Source: Streptomyces sp. JB150
Lineage (GTDB): Bacteria; Actinomycetota; Actinomycetes; Streptomycetales; Streptomycetaceae
Length of the DNA: 64,000 bases
Assembly (NCBI RefSeq): GCF_011193355.1
Contig: NZ_CP049780.1
Location: forward strand, 3,919,085-3,983,084
Direction of reading: 5' to 3'
This document shows positions 42,874-55,223 of the stretch, in pieces. The translations under genes were made by a program, and so were the position numbers. Within the stretch, counting starts at the first letter, position 1, and each line of letters opens with the position of its first letter. The notes under the pieces are model-generated. The model had not been told where the DNA came from, made no database searches, and was given only the letters and a program-made list of their open reading frames with translations.

Positions 42874-43386
42874 ATGGGACTCTTCGACAAGCTGACCGGT
42901 ACCAGGCGTCCCGACGACGGTGTCACACCGGCCCCGCTTGAGGAGGTCCGGACGGCGCTGTTGGGACTGAACCGTTCTGACGTGCCGTACGTCATCCGAG
43001 ACGGTGCAGCGGAGGACGCCGACCTGGTGGCGGAGTGGCGGATGGCGGAGCCTGCTTGGCAGGCCTTCTTCCTGGAGTCCCAGCTGACGCGTGCCGTGCG
43101 GATCCGCATGCGACTGGTCCAGGCGGAGCACGAGGTGCGTGCTCTTGAGGAACAGTGGGAGGTCACGCGCGTCGGCGATCCGCCGAGGCTTCAGATCTCG
43201 TCGCAGTACTCGCGCGGCCCGGACCGAACCGTTTCCCGTCACTGGACGATCGGTCGGGGGGAGAGCGGTCGGCTCGAGGTGACGGAGACCTTCCGCTTCG
43301 ACGGCGCGGAGCTGCGCAACCCGCTGCGCGACGCTGTCCTGAAGTCGGGCTGGACGTGGCGCGGAGTGGTGTTCGGCAAGCTGTGA
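42874..43386 (+). CDS. hypothetical protein of the type VII-like island, 170 aa
   Basis: No family is recognised. A soluble alpha/beta protein: MGLFDKLTGTRRPDDGV, a short helical segment (LEEVRTALLGLNRSDVPY), and a central span AEWRMAEPAWQAFFLES. A long polar region of about 75 residues ends in LKSGWTWRGVVFGKL. The pattern (charged, Trp-rich, no signal) fits a cytoplasmic immunity or adaptor protein. It lies 86 bases after the LpqN-like gene on the same strand. Function is unknown. Confidence 0.65.
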   Translation: MGLFDKLTGTRRPDDGVTPAPLEEVRTALLGLNRSDVPYVIRDGAAEDADLVAEWRMAEPAWQAFFLESQLTRAVRIRMRLVQAEHEVRALEEQWEVTRVGDPPRLQISSQYSRGPDRTVSRHWTIGRGESGRLEVTETFRFDGAELRNPLRDAVLKSGWTWRGVVFGKL

Positions 43387-43429
43387 GCACGTGGTGATGA
43401 AGACGTGCTGACGGATACAGCCCCGCCTG

Positions 43430-43501
43430 GGAGTCAACCATGACCACTATGCTTCCGGCGTCTCTCTGTCCTGGTATTCGAATGGAGTCAGCCATGACCA
43501 C
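43430..43501 (+). repeat. in-frame duplication of a translation-initiation region
   Basis: GGAGTCAACCATGACCAC (43430-43447) and GGAGTCAGCCATGACCAC (43484-43501) differ by one base and lie 54 bases (18 codons) apart. Each holds a GGAG site and an ATG in the same frame. Confidence 0.8.
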
Positions 43502-43847
43502 GCCGCGCTTGCCCGCAGTAGCCCGGAGCCTTGCGACCTGGGCCGTCGGCGCGCTGCTCGTCGGCTGCTCGGCCTCGGTCGGTGCCGGCGACGGCGAGCC
43601 GAAGCTGTCCTCCGGGAAGCTGGCCGACACGGTTGCCGAGAAGCTGGCGGCCACCACCGGGCAGCCGAAGCCGGACGTCGCCTGCCCCGAGGACCTCACC
43701 GGCAAGGTCGGTACGACCACCCGTTGCACCCTCACCGCGGACGACGGCAGCACGCTGGGCGTGACGGTCAAGGTCACCTCCGTCGACGGGGACCGGATCG
43801 ACTTCGACATCAAGGCCGACGAGACGGCTTCACCGGCCCCGCGCTGA
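43494..43847 (+). CDS. DUF4333-type lipoprotein
   Basis: A 117-residue lipoprotein with lipobox LLVGC (Cys25), then a DUF4333-like domain: KLADTVAEKLAATTGQPKPD, CPEDLTGKVGTTTRCTL (two Cys likely bridged) and VKVTSVDGDRIDFDIK. It is anchored outside the membrane; members have no known activity. The start is the ATG at 43494 with GGAG 6 bases upstream. A near-identical initiation region lies 54 bases earlier and in frame (ATG 43440), so a longer product with an extra 18 residues is possible. Confidence 0.78.
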   Translation: MTTPRLPAVARSLATWAVGALLVGCSASVGAGDGEPKLSSGKLADTVAEKLAATTGQPKPDVACPEDLTGKVGTTTRCTLTADDGSTLGVTVKVTSVDGDRIDFDIKADETASPAPR

Positions 43848-43881
43848 CGGCCGCGCCGCGTGCCGCCGAGGTGCCGGCGGG

Positions 43882-44805
43882 TCAGCGCGCCACCGGTTCC
43901 GTCTCCGTCCGCGGGGTGCGCTGAGGCGCCTGACGGTCCAGGTGGGTCACCACCGTGGCGTAGAACCGGTGCACGGCGTCGTCCACACTGCGGATGAAGC
44001 CCGTCTCGGTGCTTCCGCGGCTGCTGCCCATGCCCTTGAAGAGGGACAGCCGGAAACCGGTGTCTGCGCGCCGTTCTTCGGCAGCATGTCCCCCGGCTCC
44101 GGGCGCAGCCGTTCCAGGGTGCCTCGCGGCCCGCCCGTCTCCCCCTCGACCAGGGTCTCGACGTGGAGATCCGCGGGCGCCTCGGCCAGCTTCGGCGGCT
44201 TCAACTGCTTCGGCTCTCTCGGCTGCTTCGGCCGCATCGGCGGCTGCCGCCGCTTCGGCGTCGTCCTCGATGTCCACGCCGAAGTCCGTGGCCAGACCCG
44301 CCAGGCCGGAGTCGTAGCCCTGCCCGACCGCCCGGATCTTCCACTCTCCGGCGCGGCGGTACAGCTCACCGAAGATGAACGCGCTCACCGAACCGGCGTC
44401 CTCGACCGCGAAGGTGAGCAGGCCGTCGCCGGAGCTGTCGGACAGCGTCAGCCGCGGGTCGTCCAGCTCGCCGAAGTGGGCGCCGCCGTACCGGCTCGCG
44501 GCCACGACGACCCGGTCGACGTCCTGCGGGACCGCCGTCAGGTCGAAGCCGGTCCGGTCCTGGTTGCCGCTTCCCGTCGGCGCCTTGCCCAGCAGCTGCA
44601 CGCTTCCGTCGGCGGCCACCGGGTCGTTGTAGAAGGAGAAGTCCGCGTCACTGCGGACCTCGCGGTCCGTGTTCAGCAACAGGACGGAGACGTCGGCGTC
44701 GCCCTCGCCCGTCTGGCTGGCCCAGTCGAGGCTCAGGAACACGGACTCGACGCTGTCGCTGAGGGCCGCCAGACCCACATGGGCGCCCTTGACCAACTCG
44801 TACAT
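43882..44805 (-). CDS. TerD-family protein with an internally out-of-frame linker
   Basis: Residues 1-~190 form a standard TerD calcium-binding domain (ELVKGAHVGLAALSDSVESV, DADFSFYNDPVAADGSVQLL, GSVSAFIFGELYRRAGEWKI, QGYDSGLAGLATDFGVD). An Ala/Glu-rich linker follows, then a C-terminal part (RLSLFKGMGSSRGSTETGFI, DDAVHRFYATVVTHLD) with strong codon bias. Between ~44215 and ~44060 this frame has poor codon bias while the next frame is excellent (PADLHVETLVEGETGG). Two compensating frameshifts are therefore likely. TerD proteins act in stress, metal or phage responses. The ATG follows a G-rich site. Confidence 0.75.
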   Translation of the reverse strand: MYELVKGAHVGLAALSDSVESVFLSLDWASQTGEGDADVSVLLLNTDREVRSDADFSFYNDPVAADGSVQLLGKAPTGSGNQDRTGFDLTAVPQDVDRVVVAASRYGGAHFGELDDPRLTLSDSSGDGLLTFAVEDAGSVSAFIFGELYRRAGEWKIRAVGQGYDSGLAGLATDFGVDIEDDAEAAAAADAAEAAERAEAVEAAEAGRGARGSPRRDPGRGGDGRAARHPGTAAPGAGGHAAEERRADTGFRLSLFKGMGSSRGSTETGFIRSVDDAVHRFYATVVTHLDRQAPQRTPRTETEPVAR

Positions 44806-44882
44806 GATCCCCCCACCCCTGTACGCGACGAGTTCGTCCCGAGGCCGTTCAGGCGTATAGCCGGCACGCCTGAAGGCGGGGC

Positions 44883-45302
44883 CTAGAAGACCGTGACCCA
44901 GCCGAGGGCGAGGAGCACCGCGGCACTGGCGGCGCAGAACGCCGCGAGGAGGAACCACAGGACGGCGCCGAGCGGCCTGACCACCGTGTCCACGACGGCG
45001 TAGGAGGCCCTGCCCGGGTCATCCGTCCGGTAGCGCAGCCGGGCGTGCGAGCCGACCCTTCCGCGGTCGTGCTCCGACGTGCGCGGCACGTAGACGTCCC
45101 GGCTCACGCCGTCCGGGGTGGCGAAGCGGTAGGTGTGACGCGTCGTGCCGGAGGCGACGCACGTTGCCCTGACTCCCCGCGTGCCCCGCAGAGCGGTCCG
45201 CGTCTGCCGGACGAGGTCGACGCCGAGGCGGCCGACCTGCCGGCACGCCCAGGCGAGTCCCACGGCGGCGGCCACCGAGGCGAGTCCGACCAGTGTCCCC
45301 AT
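44883..45302 (-). CDS. DUF3592-like membrane protein
   Basis: A 139-residue protein with a hydrophobic segment at each end (LVGLASVAAAVGLAWACRQV and LGAVLWFLLAAFCAASAAVL) and a soluble beta domain between them (GVRATCVASGTTRHTYRFAT, SHARLRYRTDDPGRASY), the typical DUF3592 layout. The function of the family is unknown. The start is the ATG at 45302 with GGAAG upstream; a GTG at 45341 would add a basic 13-residue tail. The gene lies directly upstream of the TerD gene on the same strand (77 bases). Confidence 0.75.
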   Translation of the reverse strand: MGTLVGLASVAAAVGLAWACRQVGRLGVDLVRQTRTALRGTRGVRATCVASGTTRHTYRFATPDGVSRDVYVPRTSEHDRGRVGSHARLRYRTDDPGRASYAVVDTVVRPLGAVLWFLLAAFCAASAAVLLALGWVTVF

Positions 45303-45381
45303 GAGCCGAGCCTTCCGCCGCTTCCCCCGGACGAGGGTCACGCTAGCCGAAGCCCCGGACCGGCACCCGGGTCACCGTAAC

Positions 45382-45438
45382 CGTCGGCCGGCGGGGAAAC
45401 GGCCGACGCCCCCACGTCGCGGGTGACGTAGGGGCGTC
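45382..45438. terminator. overlapping hairpins after the Fe-S oxidoreductase gene
   Basis: CGTCGGCCG/CGGCCGACG (45382-45408) and GACGCCCC...ACGTC with GACGT.GGGGCGTC (45405-45438) overlap, giving two alternative terminators. On the minus strand they follow the Fe-S oxidoreductase stop by 35 bases. Confidence 0.6.
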
Positions 45439-45472
45439 AGGGGTGCCGTAGGGCCGTGGGGCCGTGGGGCCG

Positions 45473-47764
<2,292 letters not shown>

Positions 47765-47791
47765 GGGGGCTCCTCGGGCCTGCGAGGGAGA

Positions 47792-47809
47792 TTACTAAGC
47801 GGTAACTTA
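47792..47809. promoter_or_regulatory. interleaved inverted repeats, candidate TetR-type operator
   Basis: TTACTAAGCGGTAACTTA contains TTAC-N6-GTAA and TAAG-N6-CTTA offset by four bases. This AT-rich site stands out in the GC-rich context, 28 bases before the Fe-S oxidoreductase ATG. It resembles TetR-family sites seen before fatty-acid oxidation genes. Confidence 0.5.
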
Positions 47810-48002
47810 TGCAGTCCGTCTGAGACTACCCGTATCTTCCGCCGCACTGTAGCCGGGCGCGGGGTGATCTGAGTCGCTGAGGGTTGCCTCAGCGGGTGGC
47901 GGCGACGGCGACGGCGACCGGGCCGCGCACGAGGGGGAGACCTCGCGGCGACCGATCGTGTTATTCGCATCAAATCGGTACATTCGCCCCTACTTTAGTT
48001 CC

Positions 48003-49163
48003 GTGCTCTACGGGATTGCCGCCGCCACCGCCGCCCTCGTCGCCGCCGCCCTCCTCGCGGCCCTGCTGCGCGCCCCCGCGCAGCGCCTCGGCCTGCTGGA
48101 CCGGCGCCGCCGCGACCGCCCGCTGCCGCTGCTCGGCGGCGTCGCCGTGGTGCTGCCGACCGCGGGCGTGGCGACACTCGGCGACCTCACCGCGGTCGCC
48201 CCGCTCGGCGAGGGCGTCGCGGCGCTGCTCGCCGCCGCGGCCGGCATCGCGCTGCTGGGCCTCGTGGCCGACGTACGGCCGCTGCGGACCCGCGCCCTGT
48301 TCGCCGGTACGGCGGTGGCGGCCGCCTGGGTGATGCCGTACGAGGAGACCGGCGTGCTCGGCGGGGTGCTGGCCGCCGGCTGGGTCGCCTCGATCGCGCT
48401 GGCCTTCCGGGCGCTCGACCACGCGGACGGGCTGGCGGGCACCGTCGGGGTCGTCACCGCCTTCGGGGCGGGGGTGTGCGCGGCGGCGGAGGTGATGGAC
48501 GGGCTCGCGGTGCTGCTGAGCGTGCTGGCGGCGGCGCTGACCGGGTTCCTGATGCACAACTGGCCGCCCGCGCGGATCGGCCTGGGCGCCTGCGGGTCCC
48601 TGTTCACCGGGTTCCTGCTCGCGGCGGCGGCCGTCCTCACCCGCGCGGGCCGCGAGCCGGGGGAATCGGCGGCGGTCCTCTTCGCGCTCACCGCGGTGGC
48701 CGCCGCCCAGCCGGTCCTCGCGGCGGGGGCGCGGTGGCGGGACCGGCGGCGGGCGGCGGCGATCGGCCCTTCCCGGCGGCGCGGCCCCGTCGGCGTCTCC
48801 GGGCGCACCTTCGCCGACACCCCGGGGCGTGCCCCCGCCGACACTCCCGGGCGCGTCTTCGCCGACACCCCGGGGCGTGCCCGCGGCGACACCCCCGGCC
48901 GCGCTCCCGCCGACACCCCCGACGGGTTCGCCTGCCGGCTGCGGCGGCGGGGGATGACCGCCCAGGGGGCCGTGGTCGTCACGGCCGGGTGCGCGCTCGG
49001 CGGGGTGGCCGTCGGGGTGCTGGTGCACACCGGGTCGGTGGGGGCGGGAGCCGTGTGGTGGGTCCTCGCAGGGGTCGTCGGAATGGTCGTTTTCCTGTGC
49101 AGGAGCCGTCGCAGAAAGGCATCGGCGCAGGTCGGGAGTTACTTGCGCGTAAGGAACGGATAA
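48003..49163 (+). CDS. WecA/MraY-like polytopic membrane protein (GT4 family) with ADTPGR repeats
   Basis: A 386-residue membrane protein with about ten helices. ALDHADGLAGTVGVV (~145) corresponds to the DNxDGLxGG motif of polyprenyl-phosphate sugar-phosphate transferases such as WecA, but His replaces Asn. A cytoplasmic loop at ~265-315 is a run of ADTPGRA-type repeats. It may transfer a sugar phosphate to undecaprenyl phosphate or be an inactive relative. The GTG at 48003 is chosen because helix 1 starts there; an upstream ATG at 47958 would add 15 residues. No ribosome site is visible; -10-like TACTTT lies at 47991-47996. It precedes dnaK. Confidence 0.72.
   Translation: MLYGIAAATAALVAAALLAALLRAPAQRLGLLDRRRRDRPLPLLGGVAVVLPTAGVATLGDLTAVAPLGEGVAALLAAAAGIALLGLVADVRPLRTRALFAGTAVAAAWVMPYEETGVLGGVLAAGWVASIALAFRALDHADGLAGTVGVVTAFGAGVCAAAEVMDGLAVLLSVLAAALTGFLMHNWPPARIGLGACGSLFTGFLLAAAAVLTRAGREPGESAAVLFALTAVAAAQPVLAAGARWRDRRRAAAIGPSRRRGPVGVSGRTFADTPGRAPADTPGRVFADTPGRARGDTPGRAPADTPDGFACRLRRRGMTAQGAVVVTAGCALGGVAVGVLVHTGSVGAGAVWWVLAGVVGMVVFLCRSRRRKASAQVGSYLRVRNG
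48800..48922 (+). repeat. tandem ~33-bp/18-bp repeats encoding (F/P)ADTPGR(A/V)
   Basis: Five copies of a GCCGACACCCCGGGGCGTGC-like unit, encoding ADTPGR/GDTPGR/ADTPD, lie within the membrane protein's cytoplasmic loop. This is probably a variable tract. Confidence 0.8.
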
Positions 49164-51772
<2,609 letters not shown>

Positions 51773-51808
51773 CGTTATCGCGTACGCAGGAGAGGAGGGA
51801 CGTCGGGG

Positions 51809-52975
51809 ATGAGCACCAAGGACTTCATCGAGAAGGACTACTACAAGGTCCTCGGCGTCCCCAAGGACGCCACCGAGGCCGAGATCAAGAAGGCGTACCG
51901 GAAGCTCGCCCGCGAGTTCCACCCGGACGCCAACAAGGGCAACGCCAAGGCCGAGGAACGCTTCAAGGAGATCTCCGAGGCGAACGACGTCCTCGGTGAC
52001 CCGAAGAAGCGCAAGGAGTACGACGAGGCGCGCGCGCTCTTCGGCAACGGCGGCTTCCGGCCCGGTCCCGGCGCCGGCGGCGCCACGTTCAACTTCGACC
52101 TGGGCGACCTCTTCGGCGGCGCCCAGGGCGGGGGCGGCTTCGGCGGCGGACTCGGCGACGTCTTCGGTGGCCTGTTCAACCGGGGCGGCGCGGGCGCCAC
52201 GCGCACCCAGCCCCGGCGGGGCCAGGACATCGAGTCCGAGGTCACCCTGAGCTTCACCGAGGCGATCGAGGGCGCCACCGTCCCGCTGCGGATGTCGTCA
52301 CAGGCGCCGTGCAAGGCCTGCTCCGGCACCGGCGACAAGAACGGCACACCGCGCGTGTGCCCGACCTGCGTCGGCACCGGGCAGGTGGCGCGCGGCTCCG
52401 GCGGCGGCTTCTCCCTCACCGACCCGTGCCCCGACTGCAAGGGCCGCGGCCTGATCGCCGAGCACCCCTGCGAGATCTGCAAGGGCAGCGGCCGGGCCAA
52501 GTCGTCGCGCACCATGCAGGTGCGCATCCCCGCCGGGGTGTCCGACGGGCAGCGCATCCGGCTGCGCGGCAAGGGCGCGCCGGGCGAGCGCGGCGGCCCG
52601 GCGGGCGACCTGTACGTGGTGGTCCACGTCAAGGAGCACCCCGTGTTCGGCCGCAAGGGCGACAACCTCACCGTCACCGTCCCCGTGACCTTCGCGGAGG
52701 CGGCGCTCGGCGGCGAGGTGCGGGTCCCGACCCTCGGCGGCCCGGCCGTCACCCTGAAACTGCCCCCCGGCACGCCGAACGGCCGTACGATGCGGGCCCG
52801 GGGCAAGGGCGCGGTCCGCAAGGACGGCACCCGCGGTGACCTGCTGGTCACCGTGGAGGTGAGTGTTCCGAAGGACCTGTCGGGGAAGGCTCGTGAAGCG
52901 CTTGAGGCGTATCGCGAGGCGACCGCGGGCGAGGACCCGCGGGCGGAGCTGTTCCAGGCCGCGAAGGGAGCATGA
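51809..52975 (+). CDS. dnaJ: chaperone DnaJ (Hsp40)
   Basis: Stimulates the ATPase of DnaK and delivers substrates. A 388-residue type I DnaJ: J-domain ~10-75 with HPD (~37-39, EFHPDANKG), Gly/Phe region ~80-130, and four CxxCxGxG zinc motifs (CKACSGTG ~167, CPTCVGTG, CPDCKGRG, CEICKGSG ~220). The substrate-binding C-terminal domains follow (VRVPTLGGPAVTLKLPPGT). The ATG follows GGAGGG. The stop overlaps hspR as ATGA. Confidence 0.98.
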   Translation: MSTKDFIEKDYYKVLGVPKDATEAEIKKAYRKLAREFHPDANKGNAKAEERFKEISEANDVLGDPKKRKEYDEARALFGNGGFRPGPGAGGATFNFDLGDLFGGAQGGGGFGGGLGDVFGGLFNRGGAGATRTQPRRGQDIESEVTLSFTEAIEGATVPLRMSSQAPCKACSGTGDKNGTPRVCPTCVGTGQVARGSGGGFSLTDPCPDCKGRGLIAEHPCEICKGSGRAKSSRTMQVRIPAGVSDGQRIRLRGKGAPGERGGPAGDLYVVVHVKEHPVFGRKGDNLTVTVPVTFAEAALGGEVRVPTLGGPAVTLKLPPGTPNGRTMRARGKGAVRKDGTRGDLLVTVEVSVPKDLSGKAREALEAYREATAGEDPRAELFQAAKGA

Positions 52976-53451
52976 GTCAGATGGATGGCCGTCGTCCCCG
53001 CCAGCGCGGGGGTTTTCCTCCGTATGAACTGACCGAGGACACGCCGGTCTACGTCATCTCGGTGGCGGCCCAGCTGTCCGGCCTGCACCCGCAGACCCTG
53101 CGCCAGTACGACCGACTGGGCCTGGTCTCCCCCGACCGCACCGCCGGCCGGGGCCGCCGTTACTCGGCCCGTGACATCGAACTGCTCCGCCAGGTGCAGC
53201 AGTTGTCGCAGGACGAGGGCATCAACCTGGCCGGCATCAAGCGGATCATCGAACTGGAGAACCAGGTCGCGGCGTTGCAGTCCCGGGTCGCGGAGCTGGA
53301 GGCCGCCCTCGACGGCGCGGCGGCGGCCATGCGCCAGCGCGAGGCCGCGGTGCACGCCTCCTACCGGCGCGACCTGGTGCCGTACCAGGAGGTACAGCAG
53401 TCCAGCGCGCTGGTGGTGTGGCGGCCGAAGCGGCAGCAGCAGCCGGACTGA
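52972..53451 (+). CDS. hspR: heat-shock repressor HspR
   Basis: MerR-family repressor that binds HAIR sites (CTTGAGT-N7-ACTCAAG) and needs DnaK as co-repressor, so free DnaK titration by misfolded protein induces the regulon. A 159-residue protein: winged helix at ~22-92 (VYVISVAAQLSGLHPQTLRQ then YDRLGLVSPDR), coiled coil ~93-125 (RIIELENQVAALQSRVAELE) and a hydrophobic C-terminal end (QSSALVVWRPK). It overlaps dnaJ (ATGA). Targets in this window: the dnaK and clpB HAIR sites. Confidence 0.97.
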   Translation: MSQMDGRRPRQRGGFPPYELTEDTPVYVISVAAQLSGLHPQTLRQYDRLGLVSPDRTAGRGRRYSARDIELLRQVQQLSQDEGINLAGIKRIIELENQVAALQSRVAELEAALDGAAAAMRQREAAVHASYRRDLVPYQEVQQSSALVVWRPKRQQQPD

Positions 53452-53471
53452 CGAAGCGGCGCACGCGTGCG

Positions 53472-53500
53472 GGGCCCGGAGGTACGACACCTTCGGGCCC
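53472..53500 (+). terminator. terminator of the dnaK operon
   Basis: GGGCCCGGAGGT (53472-53483) and ACCTTCGGGCCC (53489-53500), with one G-T pair, followed by TTCGTCTGTTGT. From here to 53821 I see no gene. A promoter for the downstream lipoprotein probably lies around 53700-53760 but no convincing boxes are present. Confidence 0.7.
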
Positions 53501-53821
53501 TTCGTCTGTTGTGTCCGGCCTGTCCCGGCTCGCGGCCTTCGTGAAGGAGTGTCAGGGTCGTGGCGGTGGCGCGGCTGGCCGAGTTCGTTCGGTCCTTCGG
53601 TCGAAAACGAGCCGCCCCGTGCGGCGGCCGTAGGGGTTATGACTCCCGCGGGGCCGGATGGGTTGTACGAGACGAAGCGGAATGTGGTGTTGTCATCTCG
53701 TTAAGTAGTTTTGCTTGACGCTGGGGCCCGACGCCGCGTTGGCTTTTCAGTCACATGGGTCGCAAGGGTGCGCCCCCGTCCGGAAAACACCCCCGGAAGA
53801 CACCTAGAAGTGAGCCTTTCC

Positions 53822-54931
53822 ATGCGTCGTCGTATCGCCATGTCCGTGGCCGCGTGTTCGTTGGCCCTGTCGCTCGCCGGCTGCGGTGTGCTGAACGCGA
53901 CAAGCGACGGAGGCGACGCGACACCGACCAAGGGCGACGACCTCACGGTCGGTCTGCTGCTCCCGGAGAAGGCGAACACCCGGTACGAGAAGTTCGACTA
54001 CCCCATCATCCGGGACAAGGTCGCCGCCCTCACCGACAGGCGCGGCAAGGTCGCGTACGCCAACGCCGAGCAGAACGCCGCCAAGCAGGCCCAGCAGCTG
54101 CAGCAGATGATCGACGACCAGGTGGACGTCATCCTGCTGGACGCGGTCGACGCGCACGCCATCGCCGCCGGCGTGCAGAAGGCCAAGGAGGCGGGCATCC
54201 CGGTCATCGCGTACGACCGGCTGGCCGAGGGCCCGATCGACGCGTACATCTCGTTCGACAACGAGCTGGTCGGCGAGGTGCAGGGCCGCACCCTGCTGGA
54301 GGCGATGGGCCCGGACGTCGACACCTCCGACAAGATCGTCATGATGAACGGCTCGCCCACCGACCCGAACGCCAAGCAGTTCAAGGCGGGCGCGCTGTCC
54401 GAGCTGAACGGCCGGGTGACGATCGCCTCGTCCTTCGACACCAAGGACTGGAAGCCGGAGAACGCCCAGGCCAACATGGCCAAGGCGATCGAGGTGCTCG
54501 GCGCGGGCAACATCGCCGGCGTCTACTCCGCCAACGACGGCATGGCCGGCGGCGTCATCGAGGCGCTGAAGGCCGCCGGGGTGACCAAGCTGCCGCCCGT
54601 CACCGGGCAGGACGCCGAGCTGGCGGCCGTGCAGCGGATCGTGAGCGGCGAGCAGTACATGAGCGTCTACAAGTCCTACCCGGCCGAGGCCGAGGCCGCC
54701 GCCGAGATGGCCGTCGCCAAGGTGCAGGGCAAGGACATCCAGTTCGACGCGCTGACCCGCGACCGGGTCGACAGCCCCACCCACAAGGACATCCCGGCGC
54801 AGCTGGTGTCCGTGGTCGCGCTGACCCGGCAGAACATCAAGCAGACCGTCGTCTCCGACGGCATCTACAAGGTGTCCGAGATCTGCGCCGGGCCGTACAA
54901 GGCGGCCTGCGCGGAGCTGGGCCTGAGGTAG
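53822..54931 (+). CDS. ABC-type sugar-binding lipoprotein (XylF/RbsB-like), orphan
   Basis: A 369-residue periplasmic-binding-fold lipoprotein. Its lipobox is LSLAGC (Cys21). Two lobes follow with type I (RbsB/XylF) features: DDLTVGLLLPEKANTRYEKF, QLQQMIDDQVDVILLDAVDA, AGIPVIAYDRLAEGPIDAYI, GVYSANDGMAGGVIEALKAA and the C-terminal CAGPYKAAC pair. It should bind a pentose or similar sugar, likely D-xylose, at the cell surface. No permease or ATPase gene is adjacent, so it either feeds a transporter encoded elsewhere or acts as a sensor. ATG 53822 is chosen; a GTG at 53810 is possible. Confidence 0.88.
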   Translation: MRRRIAMSVAACSLALSLAGCGVLNATSDGGDATPTKGDDLTVGLLLPEKANTRYEKFDYPIIRDKVAALTDRRGKVAYANAEQNAAKQAQQLQQMIDDQVDVILLDAVDAHAIAAGVQKAKEAGIPVIAYDRLAEGPIDAYISFDNELVGEVQGRTLLEAMGPDVDTSDKIVMMNGSPTDPNAKQFKAGALSELNGRVTIASSFDTKDWKPENAQANMAKAIEVLGAGNIAGVYSANDGMAGGVIEALKAAGVTKLPPVTGQDAELAAVQRIVSGEQYMSVYKSYPAEAEAAAEMAVAKVQGKDIQFDALTRDRVDSPTHKDIPAQLVSVVALTRQNIKQTVVSDGIYKVSEICAGPYKAACAELGLR

Positions 54932-54963
54932 CCGGCGCCCGCGGCGTCGTCCGGGCGCGCGTC

Positions 54964-55000
54964 AAGGGGAGTTCACGCCGTACGGGCGTGAACTCCCCTT
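54964..55000 (+). terminator. strong terminator after the sugar-binding lipoprotein
   Basis: Perfect 16-base stem AAGGGGAGTTCACGCC (54964-54979) and GGCGTGAACTCCCCTT (54985-55000) with a 5-base loop. The sequence CCGTACGGGCG of the loop region is repeated just downstream. Confidence 0.9.
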
Positions 55001-55223
55001 CGCCGTACGCCCGTACGGGCGAGGGGCGTGGGGGACGGCACGCGCGCCGCGGGCAACGAGCCGTCGCGATCCGTTGTCGGAATGTGACGGACCGGGGTGG
55101 GGGCGAACCGCTGCATACCGGGGCTTTCCAGCGGCCACAGGGGGAAGAGGCGTGTTGCGGAGCAGGTGCGCTCCGCGCATAGTTGCGCTGCGGAAGACGT
55201 GGAAACCGGGGGTGGGATGGGCG

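Noticed and set aside
48800..48922. Possible CRISPR or minisatellite element
   Set aside because: The repeats are in frame within a membrane protein gene and encode ADTPGR units.
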